64,000 nucleotides of DNA from Leptasterias polaris. Taxonomy: Eukaryota; Echinodermata; Asteroidea; Forcipulatida; Asteriidae. The notes beneath the pieces are model-generated. The model saw only the letters and a list, made by a program, of their open reading frames with translations. It did not search any database and had not been told where the DNA came from. Each line of letters starts with the position of its first letter. Position 1 is the stretch's first letter. This document shows, in pieces, positions 53,284 through 64,000 of the stretch. The stretch covers positions 3,410,001 through 3,474,000 of the forward strand of contig JAZGTN010000037.1 of assembly GCA_037783415.1 (NCBI GenBank), given 5' to 3'. The position numbers and the translations under genes are program-made.

Positions 53284-53305
53284 ACTTAAGACCCCAGCGA
53301 ACAGA

Positions 53306-53506
53306 ATGGAGAGCCAGTCCGATGAGGACTTCGATTACGGCGACGATGAAGATGTAGACGACTATTACGCCGAGGGACAGGACGAGATTGAGCCGGAGGA
53401 TGAGAGGGAACCCGACCCGGAGTATTACGAGTATACGTGCCTCTCTGTGGACACAACTAAAACATTCCTCACTAAGGAGGTACAAAAGGCTTGTGAGGTA
53501 CTCAAG
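53306..53506 (+). CDS. ARIH2: ARIH2 exon with ATG, acidic N-terminus
   Basis: [20 protein letters not shown] parallels the vertebrate MNSQGSDSNEEDYDPN start, followed by an acidic tract and [10 protein letters not shown]. Donor gtaaga. This ATG is preferred because of that similarity; the upstream exon at 48159 is an alternative. Confidence 0.9.
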
Positions 53507-56500
53507 GTAAGACATCTCCTTATATTGAGGTAATGAGGTATGCGTGGTACTTATGTGAGGCGCTCAAGTTAATAAGCACAAGTCAACACCTGTTTCATTT
53601 CATTTATCATTTCATTTATTAAGTCATGTTGTGAAGCCAAGGACTCTCATAAAAGCAAACTTAATTACTATAGTTGCCAAAAATCCCATGGAGAGAATAC
53701 AAAGAAGGAAGTTTCAGTGTACATGAGGGAGGATAACCCCAGAGATTAACTTCAGGGAAAACCCATGCCATCAGGAAGGCACTGAAAAAACCCAATCCAC
53801 ATAGTGCCCTCGGCGGGATTCAAACGGGGGTTCTAGAGGTCGAAGGTGAGGAAAGATACCACAATGCAAGCCCAACCGCTCTGTTAGAGTTCTGAGTGTT
53901 GTTTTTGCTTCCTGACTTGCCGTTCAAATAGAACACAGAGTCTGTCTGATGAGGGCGTATAAAGTATTCAAGTTAATGGCGTCGGCAGTGGCTATGGCTG
54001 GGTCACTGCAAAGGCCACTTCATCAATGCTGTCACTGCTGGTAACAGCCATAGCCGTAGCCAAAGTCGCTTGATTTGGACGCGGCCTCAGAGTATGAGGA
54101 TGCTGAAAAATGTACACGGTTGTTACATCAGAGAATAGACTTGGCTGTTGCAAACTGCTTACCAACCAAAAGAACCTATGGTGGTATCAATGCAAAAATG
54201 TGTTAATGGTCTGACGTTTCGACCCTAGCAGAGTCTTACTTGAAGGCTAAATGACAACACAACACACATTAACAGGTATACTGGTGTAACAGAAGCAGTC
54301 AGGTGGAAAGAAAGAAGAGAGAGAGAGGCAGGGAGTATTCAGGAAAAGCAAGGGATGACAAATTTAAGGGGAGACAGAGAGTGAAGGTAGAGGGAAGGGG
54401 GCTGGAATTACCAAAAGAGATATTACATCCTTACATAGGACAATCATGAAGGTCTTGCAAAAGGAATTTATATAAAGTCTTCTGAAGGAGAAATGACATG
54501 TGGAATATGGCTTGGCTCTGTTACAGGTGCCGTCATTTGCAGCGAAGGCTCTATTGATGACACACCGCTGGAACTTGGACGACATCAGAAGTAGGACAAA
54601 GCAAGACATCGCAAACCTCCTTGTAGAGTGTGGGATCCTACCATCGGCAGACAGCAGTCTGACCAAGGTAACTGCTGTGGGAGATTGCTGTGATCATTAG
54701 CCCAATCCATTCACCGTAGTGTATAACTCCCTTCAGTGTAATACCAAGATCTTTTGCAGGCCTGGAATTTCAGGCTTAAAGGCCTCTTTGTAAATCTAGG
54801 GCCCAATTCCATGTCAATTTTTCAGCATGTAAACACATTGTCCTTAATTTTGATTAACAATCAAAATCGGCTTTTGCATTTTCTTTTTAGATTTTCAGAT
54901 ACAGTTTTCTCGAAAATGAACTTATTTCAGAAGGAAATATTTGAAGGGAAATTTGATTCTAGTGTGAACTTCATAATCAGTAAGCTTTCAGACTATAATT
55001 AAACAATCTTTATGTTTTTTATCCTCACCCAATCCTGTATAATACCTGTAACAGAAATGTCCTGCTTTTTTCCAAGGGGGCCAAATATCACGTCTGTTTC
55101 TTGTCAGCATTTTGTGCTCCAAAAGTTGAATAAACTTTGGCCAAGGTCTGTAAGTTTCCTTTTTTTTCTTCTTGTTTTTTCAGGAGACACTCCCGCCTAG
55201 TAATTTCTCCTGTCCAGTGTGTATAGAGGACCAATCCAGTGATCAGATTAGGGCTTTACTTTGTGGCCATTTTTTCTGCAAGTTATGCTGGTCTCAACAT
55301 TTGGATGCGCTTATTAATGAAGGCATAGCAACAGGTGAGTTTAAGGCCATTCCTGAATTGGTGGCTTCGGCTGAAGCTACGGCTGTTGCTAAGGGTGTTG
55401 TCGGCTACAGCTATGCCTGTTGCTAAGGGTGTTGTTAAGGATGTCCTATACTTCAAGTCATGATGACACAGTGATTTAGCAATAGCCGTAGCTGTAGGCG
55501 CCAATTCAGACACAGCCTAAGCTCTTTTGAGATATTGTGGACACATTTTGAGGGCACTATTTGGTTTGGGTAAATCTTTTTGTGTATTCCCAGTCCCAAA
55601 GCATTCAGTGCACAGAAGGTCCACCTTGAGTGGACTGTTTTAAAGGACTTGTGGTTGGCAACTTTCCATAAAATCAAAAAGAATGAAATATCCCAAAAAG
55701 GATGCCTTTTAAAACATGGCAAATACTCTATACTTTCCATGATATTTTGCCAGTGAACAAGTTTAGAAATGTGCCCCCAACTTTCTTTTTATCTTGCTGG
55801 TGAAAGTCCAGTCTCTGTTGCTCTTTTGTAAACATATAAGGAGTTACATGCACTATTGGATGTTTGTAAAATATTTAAATAGTTCAAAGAGGTCGACCAA
55901 GGTTGGATGACTAAGTTATTATTATACATTTCTTGTAATGAAAGCAAGAATGCCTCACAAGTGAACTTAATCACTGAGCTTGCAAGCCTGAAGGAACCTG
56001 TAAACAAGGATGCTTGCTATGTAAACCAGAAACACCAGGGTTAACCCCTACTCTGCCACATGGGGTGTTCTGGTTTTTTTTACGTGCACTACTAATGTTA
56101 GAACATGAGTATCTACGGTTTAATGTCCTATCTGAAGGTCAAAGCAATTATGGAAAAGTATCTTGCTTAAGGACACAAGTGCCATGACCTGGACTCGATC
56201 TGATACCCTGCTGAACAGAAACACCAGAGCTTGAGTTCGGTGCTCTTAACCACTCGTCCACGACACGCCAAGCTATTTTATTTGTCTGCATAGTTTGTTC
56301 TATCAATAAGCGCCCCTGCACAGTTTATAATTAACTTTTTATACTTGCAGGCATTCAGTGCATGGCTGAGAAGTGTCTGATGAGGGCACCAGAGGAGTTT
56401 GTCGTTCCACTGCTAACGTCAGATCGGAGTCGAGGTCGGTATGACGACTTCATCTTCAAGGACTGTGTGAAGGTAAATGCAAGAATAAATCAGATTTACC

Positions 56501-59500
56501 CTCTGTCTGAGTCTTTATCCGCCAACTCATTGGCTTCATCTTGTTTTGTCTCATTACCAATTGATGTAATGGAGAAATGCTAGGTTGAACCTTGGGTAAC
56601 CGTGGAAAACATTGAGGCTTACCTTGATTTACTGCCTGTCTGATTGTTCATTCCCCTCTAATCATCTGTTACACTTTTTTATTTGAGTAAATTTTATATC
56701 ATTTGGGGTTAAACAAAGGAAAATTGACTAGAGCTAGACTTGAACTTGCAACCTACGGATTAATGTGCTGGCACTCTATCAGCTGAGCATTCGAGCCCCT
56801 ATGTTGGAGGTCTCCCTATGTTGTCAATATCTTTTGTCGGGGTGCCAGTCCGAAGCCATTGGACCTGTCACTGCCATATAGCCAGGGATCACACCCAAGT
56901 TTACGATGACCCTCGGAAGCGGCAGGAGAGAGATCACGTTAAGGGAATGCAACTTTTCATTTCAAATATCAAGTAATAAACAACAAGGGAAACTGACATT
57001 TAAACACCATTTGAAAAGCAGTTAATCTGTATGTTCTGTATCTGATTCAGAACCATCTTCAGCTAAAGTTTTGCCCAGGTGCAGACTGCACTATCGTGTT
57101 CTATGCAGAGACGATCAGAAGTAAACGAGTTGAGTGTGTACAATGCAAGAGTAACTGGTGGTAAGTAGATGGGTTGTCGGGTTGGCGTATTGGTATCTTT
57201 CCTCAACTTTTACCTGTAGGTCCCTGTTTCGAATCCCACTGGTGGCACTTTGTCGATTGGGTTTTCAGTCCCTTCTTGGGCCCAATTTCATAAAAAGTTG
57301 CTAAGCACAAACAAATTATGCTTACAAGAATAAGGTTACCAGCTAAAATACAATTTTACGTGTATAAAATGTAACTGGTATCCTGCTCAGTTTTGCTTAG
57401 CAGAAACATTCTAAGCAATATTTTCTGCTTTGAAGCAGCTGTATGAAAATGGACTCAGATTGTGTGGATTTGGTCTGGAATAATTCTCTGGGGGTTTCCT
57501 CCCACGTCTTAAACTGAAACTTCCTTCCTTTTCTTCTCTCCGGGGGGTTCTTGGCTAGTATAGTGATTAAGTTCACTTCTCTGAGAGTCCTTGGCTTTAC
57601 AGCCAGAATTAATAAATTAAATTAACAAGTTCCCTTAATGAAACGTGATACCCATCCAGTGCGAAATTTGTTAACATCTAAAAACATTCGATGGAGTATC
57701 CAATGACGTCACATTCTAAATATATGGGTCTGTACATTTCTGTGTGGGAAAGTTTTCAGTTCATTCCTAAATTTCCATGGAATTCAATCAAAACTGCAAT
57801 GAATTTGACCTTTTTGATGAATGAAAAGTTCCTGGGTGGAGTGTTCAGACCCATTTTACCGTGACCTCATAAGGTTTGAAATTTTGCTCTGGAAAGTGTA
57901 TTTTTTTTAAAGTAATTTTTACACTATTTTTAGCGTGAGGTTAGAGACCTGTAACTTTTGTCCACTTTCATAAGAACTCATAAGTGCCTCTTTCAGACAG
58001 TCCTGTTGGCTTGTAACTGAAAAATGTATAGGTTAACTCTGCTTAGTGCTTCTTTGAGTTTCTGTGAGGAGGAAAAGAAAAAGGTCACCTGTCATTGGTC
58101 TAGACCGTGCAAGTCTCACGCAAATTTGAAGATTTCTGGAAACACTTTGGTCTCAAGTACACCTACTTTAAAAAATGAAGGAAACAAACTCAGCACATTG
58201 ATGGGTCCTAATGTTTGATTATGTGCAGGACTTGCACTGTCTATTGACCTGGGACCTTTTGCATTCTAGAGCAGATGTCTTAACCACTAGACCACCAAGC
58301 TCAGCCAGTGACAAGAGGCCAGTCCGATTCCTATAATTAGTACTGGGTTCTGCGATGTATTTAAACCATTATCAACTACCTTAAAATGTCAGACAGCTTA
58401 CAATAGCCCCCTATGATTTGATTACCTCCACAGCTGTGCGTGTTGTGACAATTACCACGCACCGGCGGACTGTGAAATCATCAAGCGCTGGTTGAACAAA
58501 TGCGCCGACGACTCCGAGACCGTTAATTACATCAGTGCCCACACAAAAGACGTAAGTTATCTTGAGCACACAGAGAAATGATAAAAACAGTTATTAGATA
58601 AACCCCTTCTATATGTACTGGGTAATTCAATGAAAGGTATGGCTCATTTGATTCTAAAGAGGACACTGAACAATCATGCCAATCCTGGGGCCGATTTTCA
58701 TTGAGTTGCTAAAGCAGAAAATATTGCTTAACAATTTTTCTGCTAAGCAGAAGTAAGCAGAAATCTCATTCCAAAGAACCAGACTATTTTTACATTCAAC
58801 CTAGTTTTTGTTAACTTCATCATATAATTCTAAACAGTTGCACCATCACAAAGGTCTGTGTACAAACTATGGTTAAGGTTTTCCTTTCATAGCAACCAAA
58901 AATAAGATACGGCTAAAATTTAATGGTCTTTTCCAGCAATAGAAGACTTCTGGGGATGCTAGATGGCAGCAGACTTCCGAGGGAATTATGTGGTTCTTGA
59001 AAATGCACGCATGTCATGTATGTTCAGAACTGCATAACAAATTGAGATTTACTCGGTCTGCTGCCATCTAGCTTTTCAAAGTTTCCCCATCGTTATTAAG
59101 TGCATACTTTATACACAGTTTGCGACCCTGACTTCTTGAGATGTATATAGGGAAATTAAACCGCAGGCAGCTGTGGTAAACCAAAGTCTTGGAGTTCGCG
59201 AATCACTCTGATCTCCTGACTAGTCTGGTTTCACCACAAAGCACCACTTATAGATTACTTGCGTCATTCACTTGACAGAGATCGTAATTCCGCCTCCCCT
59301 TCCTCTTTCAGACAGCATCATGACTTAAAGTTTAATTGTATTTATTAATAAAGAAAAGAAAAATGTAAATATGTGGATGTTGAATTCACTGAAGACTATC
59401 AAATGTTCCAAGGTTCCAGGTCAGTGTAACAGCTTTCTGGACCAAATTGCAAAGAGCTGATTAATAAGCAAAAAAAAGTAGCTAATCTCAAAACAATTTT

Positions 59501-62500
59501 GGTTACCAGTATAAGGATACAAGCCAAAATACCATGCCGCATGTACTATCTTTAACTGGTTTCCTGCTTATTTTTTGCTAAACAGTTCATTGTTGAGCAA
59601 ACATTTCTGCTTAACCAGCTCTGTGAAATTGGGCTGTGTTGTTTTGAAGTGTGCATGCTGGTAACCAGCCAAAAGTAAAAATTACGATTGATTTATATGT
59701 CTGTAATGGATGGAATTGGCTGGCAGTTGGCTTGATGCAAATCCTCCATAGATTCAGATTTTTTTAAAAACATATTTTACATACTTCAAGCTATCCTTTG
59801 GAAAGAGCACATTCACTCCTCTAGTTTTCAAAAAACATATAATAGAATTACAAATCATTAGTTAGGAGGAATGCAAGTATGCATCCCAAACCTCTTGTTA
59901 AAATAGTCTATATTAAGGTGATAGAGCATGTACACTGTTGTTGTTTGAAGAGTACATTTACTTCAATCCCCTAGCTCACCAGACGTACATGTACATGTAC
60001 CTTAAAGGCTGTGTACAACATTAGTAATTTCCTAAGACCTGTATCCACACTTGATGTGAACTAACAACATAAAATAACAAACCTGTGAAAGTTTAAGCTC
60101 AATCGGTCTTCAGAGTCATGAGAAAACAGTGAAAAAAACATGATATGTTTTAACTTGTTTTCAAACATCGGATTTTATCCTGCAGGATAAAGACTTTTGT
60201 TTTACTCATTTCCTAAAAACTATGGCATTTCAAGCAAAACTATTTCAAGGGAAGTTTTCCACCATGACCATCTTTATACCATGTAAGTTATGTGCAAATC
60301 TGTGAACATTTATATTTTCGATCTTACCAATGTTGTACACACCTAAGCTTGGGCGATACCACGATATTATCGAAAATCGCGATACAATTTTTTTAACGAT
60401 TACGATATCGTGTCTGTTTTTTTAAATCGCAATATCGGCAAATCGCGGTTTCGATGAATGATCGCGATGCATTTCCTAATCGAGATGATATGAGCTGTTT
60501 AAAAAAATTAAAAAGGCACCGACCGCAACCGCAAGATTCCCTACTATTGATCCCAGACTGGGATTCTTCGAAAAGACCGACATCAAACAGACGGTCTCAT
60601 ACAGACCAACATCAAACAAACGAAAACTGTGCGGTATTGCTCACGCACGTACATGTATAAAAACGTTCCTCCGACCACGAGGTGATTTCTCACAAAGGGA
60701 ATTTCCCTTGCCTTTTCGTTCCCACAGCTACACGCCGCCATTCCTTCACCCCCTAACTATAAAGTTTACCACGTTAGGAGCATGCAAGCACATCTGCAGG
60801 ATCGAGGTGATGAATACTATGGCAGTGCTGTGAGAAGCACTACGTCATAATTATTCATGCGATCGGCCAATCGGAAAGCTGTGAGAAGCATACGTCATAA
60901 TTATTCACGCGATCGGCCAATAGGAAAGCTGTGAAAAGCACTACGTCATAATTATTCACGCGATCGGCCAATCGGAAAGCAGCCGGTCAGGAATCAGCCA
61001 ATCAGCCTGTGCCAATTGCGTTCGTGGTGCTTCGGGTAACATGAAGAATAAAACCATGGCTAGAATGGAGAGCCTTACAGCCTTTATCAAATTTCCTTAC
61101 ATCAATAACCAATTCGCGGCACTTCAGTTTTAACACTATTTTTAAATCTGAAGTGGGTTCCCTCATCAACGCACGTCACAAATTAACCTCGATATCATCG
61201 AATATCGCGATATATTTTTGACGATGTATCGTGAATGAAAAAAAGCAATATCGCCCAAGCTTATACACACCCTTTAAAATTATGGTATATAAGGGTAATG
61301 TACATGTACATATACATCGTTGTTGTCTTGAGGAGTACATGTACATTTACTTCAGTCCACTTGTTTACCAGGTATGGTGGCACATAAGGGTATGATACAT
61401 ATGTGTGTTGTTGTTTGGAAGAGTAATTTACCTCAATCTTCTAGTTTACCAGATATCATGTACCATGTACCTTAAAATGATGATATGTATGGGTATGTCA
61501 GCCTCTGCACTCAATGGAATGTTCCTACTTTTTTTCAAAGGACCAAATATTATGCGTGTATTGTGCACAACATTCTCAGAAATGACATTTCAGAAACATG
61601 TGGAAATATTTGTCCTGTTCCTCAGTATTCTAAAATAAACATCTTGATCGAAATTTCTTTTTCTAGCTCTCTCCTTTTCACTTTTTTTAAATCAGCAACA
61701 TTAGACTGTTTCAGTAACCACATTTTGTGGTTTGTAGACCTGCACCTGCACTATTTGGGGTCATTCTAGGTCGGGTTAGAAGGGCCTACACCGGGGGAAT
61801 TAATCAGATGATTTGTGACGTGGGAAGCGACGTTTGGTGTTTGGTCTTTGGTCTTCCATGTGAGCGTAGAGGGGTACCCTGAAGGTAGACTTGGGATGGG
61901 TGGGCGGGGGGGGTAATGACAGTCACTCATGAGGAACTGTGAGTATGGTTTCATAGAAAAAAATTCTTGACGATTTTATTTAAACCATCTTTAACAAGGG
62001 TGACCCATCCTGCACAGCTGATCATCCGGGCCCAATTTCATAGAGCTGCTTAAACACAAAAAATAGCTAAGCACAGCAGAATTATGCTTACCGGAATAAG
62101 GTAACCAGCCAAAATACCATGTCACATGTAGTCATACACAATGAGTGACTGGTATCCTGTTTAATTTTGCTTCGCAGATATTTTTAAGTACTGTTTTCTG
62201 CTTCTCTATGAAACTGGGCCCTGGGGCCCTTGATTAGTGTAAAAATACATGGACTCAATACAAGCATCGATAATACTTTCGAAAAAAAGGGCGCAGAAAA
62301 ATTGATAAAAAATACCAGTCTTGATCGACAATTGTGTCCGAGATAAGACTAAATTTTTATTGGAAACTATTTGCATCACAAACTCAAACTCCACCATGGA
62401 GGCCCCTCTTTGAATTTAAATTTAAAAAATTTGAGTTTGGAGTTCAAAGTTAGCACTGTGGTTGATATAGTATATACATTATACCATACAGTAAATAGCA

Positions 62501-63830
62501 TTTGTTTCTTCAGTTCAGAACTTGAATTAGGCCGGGTCAAATATTCAAAACTATTTTCAATTCATGTTTCCCTAAACTGTAAAGCTTCCAAATGCCCACC
62601 CCAACCGATAATTCTCCTCTGAATTTTAGAACACTTTGGTTCTACGGTGAAGCAAATTGTTCTCATAATGACCTGTGATTCTGTAAACCCATTTTCCATC
62701 CAGAAAATAAAACTCCCAAAGCTTTTTTTCTTTTTCTGACTGGTTCCCTGACTCACATAGCCCCTGGACCCGTCTTTAGATGGGAGAGTTTATGCAAAGT
62801 TGTAGTTAGTGTAATTCAGTTGACCTAAGGGAAGGATATGGGAGGCACCAGGCTTGTTTCCTGCCGTGCATGTCATAGCTGGGCACTGCATGAAGGTAGC
62901 GTGACAGTCAATTCTGGACAAAGTAGAAAGGAAGAATTAGCTCCCCATATAGAAATGACGTTACAAGATGTAGTTGATAACCATACCCTGCTTGCAGTAA
63001 TCTAGTATGACAGTATTGGTTACTTATTACAATAATTCACTGTCCATAGCCCTCGCTTTCTTACATGTATACACGTAGTGTCCAAGCCATTTCTTTTGCT
63101 GTCGGAATTGCTAATCATTTTTGTTTTCACTGAGGGGACAACGGTGTTAGCGTTTGTCAGTATCGTGGACTAGGATCAGGGGCCGCAGCTGGGTGATCAG
63201 GCCTGAATATCCAAAATTAGCTCAAACGAAGGTGTTAATGAACAAGAGATTAGATTATAAATTGGTCTTAAAGGTCTTATTTGATGGCGTCTTCCCTGAG
63301 CCTGTGAGCAGTTCAGTCCGTTGAACTCTGACCTTTGACTTGCCATATCTGTTAAAAGACTTTGTCTGTTCTTTAATGATTTGGATTGAACAAAGACACA
63401 TTTCCTAGAGCGAAATTTATGCACTGCCACTCTACCAACCCTAATGTTGGCAGTCTCCCTATTTTGTTAATATCTTTGTCAATATCTTTATACAGGCCAG
63501 TCAGAAGCATACAGCAGTTGCAGGTTTACTGTCTTCTGATTGGCACCCCAAACTACGATATTGATGAAACGGGAGACCGCCAACGTTAGGGCTAGATGGC
63601 TCAGTTGGTAGAGTGCCGACAGGTTAATCCAGAGGTCGCAGATTCAAGTTCTACTCTACATGTATTAAATTTATCTTTGAACCCCAAATTAATTCAAACT
63701 GGCCCAGCCAATTTCCCTTTTGGTTTATTACTTATGGTTGTTTAACCATTTTGGTCTTTATCTCTGTGTTATATTTCAGTGTCCAGTATGCAGCATCTGT
63801 ATAGAGAAGAATGGTGGATGTAATCATATG
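53306..63830 (+). CDS. ARIH2: ARIH2 (Ariadne-2), RBR-type E3 ubiquitin ligase, 5' seven exons
   Basis: ARIH2 is a RING-between-RING ligase that partners with neddylated CUL5-RBX2 complexes and transfers the first ubiquitin through a RING2 cysteine thioester. Exons 53306-53506, 54527-54667, 55184-55334, 56351-56472, 57051-57160, 58434-58551 and 63780-63830 join in phase to 298 codons. In order they give an acidic N-terminus, a UBA-like segment, RING1 (CPVC ... CGHFFCKLC), the IBR (CPGADC ... CVQC ... HAPADC) and the start of RING2 ([17 protein letters not shown]). [26 protein letters not shown] text is almost identical to the vertebrate protein. The vertebrate protein has 493 aa, so about 60% is here; the catalytic Cys, just after NHM, and the Ariadne domain lie beyond the window. 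Confidence 0.96.
53580..53895 (-). mobile_element. tRNA-derived SINE, type D
   Basis: On the minus strand: ttgggcttgcattgtggtat, gtttgaatcccgcc (B box), then a body with gaaacttccttctttgtatt and gagagtccttggcttcac. The same element lies on the plus strand at 57172-57620. Confidence 0.75.
54527..54667 (+). CDS. ARIH2: ARIH2 exon, UBA-like segment
   Basis: [20 protein letters not shown] matches the vertebrate [20 protein letters not shown]. Acceptor gttacag, donor gtaact. Confidence 0.94.
54815..54990. mobile_element. Family-1 MITE fragment
   Basis: ttcagcatgtaaacacattg and gtccttaattttgatt match 860-905; ttctcgaaaatgaacttatttc follows the family interior. Confidence 0.5.
55184..55334 (+). 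CDS. ARIH2: ARIH2 exon, RING1
   Basis: [10 protein letters not shown] ... [17 protein letters not shown] provides the RING1 zinc ligands. Acceptor tttttcag, donor gtgagt, ends in phase 1. Confidence 0.96.
56030..56275 (-). mobile_element. tRNA-derived SINE, type C
   Basis: taatgtcctatctgaaggtc, agtatcttgcttaaggacac, acaccagagcttgagttcgg and ccactcgtccacgacacgcc run in the same order as 38245-38415. Confidence 0.72.
56351..56472 (+). CDS. ARIH2: ARIH2 exon, end of RING1
   Basis: [20 protein letters not shown], matching CMAQDCPLRTPEDFVFP, then [12 protein letters not shown]. Donor gtaaat. Confidence 0.95.
56695..56890 (-). mobile_element. tRNA-derived SINE, type A
   Basis: Complement of the type-A head (ctctatcagctgagcattcg, tagacttgaacttgc) joined to its leader ggtctccctatgttgtcaat. 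Confidence 0.72.
57051..57160 (+). CDS. ARIH2: ARIH2 exon, IBR first half
   Basis: [18 protein letters not shown] and [12 protein letters not shown] supply IBR cysteines. Donor gtaagt, ends in phase 2 inside a Cys codon. Confidence 0.95.
57172..57620 (+). mobile_element. tRNA-derived SINE, type D, split by a MITE
   Basis: gggttggcgtattggtatct, gtttcgaatcccac (B box) and gggttttcagtcccttc are followed by a GGGCCC-family MITE at 57277-57457, after which the SINE body resumes (gggggtttcctccca, gaaacttccttccttttc, gagagtccttggctttac). Confidence 0.82.
57277..57457. mobile_element. GGGCCC-family MITE nested in a SINE
   Basis: tgggcccaatttcataaaaa to cagctgtatgaaaatggact, with agaataaggttaccagct inside. 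Confidence 0.82.
58215..58320 (-). mobile_element. tRNA-derived SINE head, type B
   Basis: ctagagcagatgtcttaacc and actagaccaccaagctcagc are the complement of the type-B A-box region. Confidence 0.55.
58434..58551 (+). CDS. ARIH2: ARIH2 exon, IBR second half
   Basis: [20 protein letters not shown] then [17 protein letters not shown]. Acceptor ctccacag, donor gtaagt. Confidence 0.97.
58690..58767. mobile_element. Half copy of the GGGCCC-family MITE
   Basis: tttcattgagttgctaaagc, then ttgcttaacaatttttctgc, stopping at aagcagaaatctc. Confidence 0.6.
58955..59075. mobile_element. Palindromic MITE, family 3
   Basis: gctagatggcagcagacttc and gtctgctgccatctagc form a 16-17 base perfect inverted repeat at the ends of a 121-bp element. 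Confidence 0.75.
59439..59637. mobile_element. GGGCCC-family MITE (ends worn)
   Basis: ggaccaaattgcaaagagct and accagctctgtgaaattggg, with caagccaaaataccatgccg inside. Confidence 0.75.
60002..61277. mobile_element. TTAA-flanked MITE, family 1, interrupted by a hAT element
   Basis: Left end TTAAAGGCTGTGTACAACAT, right end ATGTTGTACACACC followed after the insertion by CTTTAA. Interior ataacaaacctgtgaaagtt and ttgttttactcatttcctaa matches 286-647. The right arm is split by the insertion at 60344. Confidence 0.88.
60344..61263. mobile_element. Non-autonomous hAT element nested in the MITE
   Basis: Perfect 15-base terminal repeats TAAGCTTGGGCGATA / TATCGCCCAAGCTTA and a perfect 8-base duplication TACACACC at 60336-60343 and 61264-61271. 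The subterminal regions are rich in atcgcgat and cgatatcg. The 920-bp interior has no transposase and holds three ~55-60-bp tandem repeats (cactacgtcataattattca, gcgatcggccaatcggaaag) at about 60826-60980. Confidence 0.93.
61278..62027. other. ARIH2 intron stretch without recognised element
   Basis: Two diverged copies of a phrase built on tacatgtacatttacttcag and ctagtttaccagatatcatg occur at 61310-61460. Nothing else is identifiable. Confidence 0.45.
62028..62222. mobile_element. GGGCCC-family MITE
   Basis: gggcccaatttcatagagct to tctatgaaactgggccctg, with accggaataaggtaaccagc inside. Confidence 0.88.
62223..63430. other. ARIH2 intron stretch, nothing recognised
   Basis: Mostly unique AT-rich sequence within the 5.2-kb intron before the RING2 exon; no exon signal fits the ARIH2 phase. 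Confidence 0.45.
63430..63700 (+). mobile_element. tRNA-derived SINE type A with inverted leader
   Basis: The leader occurs twice head to head: ccctaatgttggcagtctcc at 63438 inverted against ggagaccgccaacgttaggg at 63571. The second arm continues into the tRNA-like head gctagatggctcagttggta and gcagattcaagttc. It ends about 80 bases before the ARIH2 RING2 exon. Confidence 0.7.
63780..63830 (+). CDS. ARIH2: ARIH2 exon, RING2 start (51 bp)
   Basis: [17 protein letters not shown], almost invariant in Ariadne-2. Acceptor atatttcag, donor gtaagt. It follows a 5.2-kb intron, and the next exon is outside the window. Confidence 0.96.
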
Positions 63831-64000
63831 GTAAGTGGATTCTTCTCTGAGCATCAGTCCATTGACCATTTAGAACCAAAGCAGGGTTCAATGCAGAATT
63901 TGGAACCAAGGTTCCAAAACTTATGTTTGGTTCTACACTTACACTGATTTGTACTCGGCAGTCAAAAATCCATTCAAAAATCATCATTCTATGATATTCC

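Noticed and set aside
61766..61954. G-rich tract with a short minus-strand frame (gggtgggcgggggggg region)
   Set aside because: A single G-run without four spaced tracts; too weak for a G-quadruplex or regulatory call.

Overview
This is nuclear DNA of an animal, most likely an echinoderm and probably a sea star. All coding sequence is split into short exons with GT/AG borders. The three genes are metazoan. The introns are packed with tRNA-derived SINEs, LINE tails, palindromic MITEs and long minisatellites. Two MITE families (ends GGGCCCAATTTCATAGAG and TTAAAGGCACTGGACAC) are ones I associate with sea-star and other echinoderm genomes; that assignment is from memory and was not searched.

Layout. 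(1) 1-16,146, plus strand: the last 13 coding exons of COG5 (conserved oligomeric Golgi complex subunit 5), ending at TAG 16144-16146; its 5' exons lie before the window. (2) 16,147-21,153: convergent intergenic region holding a 20-bp minisatellite, a TTAA MITE with a perfect 34-bp hairpin, and a decayed copy of a MOV10L1 exon. (3) 21,154-46,817, minus strand: a complete 20-exon MOV10L1-type RNA helicase (piRNA pathway), predicted 2,184 aa. Residues 1-1170 match the known family; the last ~1,010 residues are a low-complexity, repeat-bearing extension in one 3-kb exon. Its introns hold several exceptionally regular tandem arrays (28 x 68 bp, 55 x 19 bp, 17 x 40 bp, 19 x ~100 bp, 8 x 43 bp). (4) 46,818-48,180: probable head-to-head promoter between MOV10L1 and the next gene. 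(5) 53,306 to the window end, plus strand: the first seven recognised coding exons of ARIH2 (Ariadne-2, an RBR E3 ubiquitin ligase), through the start of RING2; the catalytic cysteine exon lies beyond the window. A short in-frame candidate first exon is at 48,159-48,181.

The genes serve separate housekeeping or germline roles: COG5 tethers intra-Golgi vesicles, MOV10L1 feeds piRNA precursors to PIWI proteins, and ARIH2 works with neddylated cullin-5 ligases. No operon-like logic links them. The most unusual items are the giant C-terminal extension of MOV10L1, a 43-bp minisatellite built from an exon end plus its own splice donor, two decayed exon copies outside their genes' exon order, and cleanly readable nested transposons. 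All identities come from reading translations and recalled family sequences; no database search was run.
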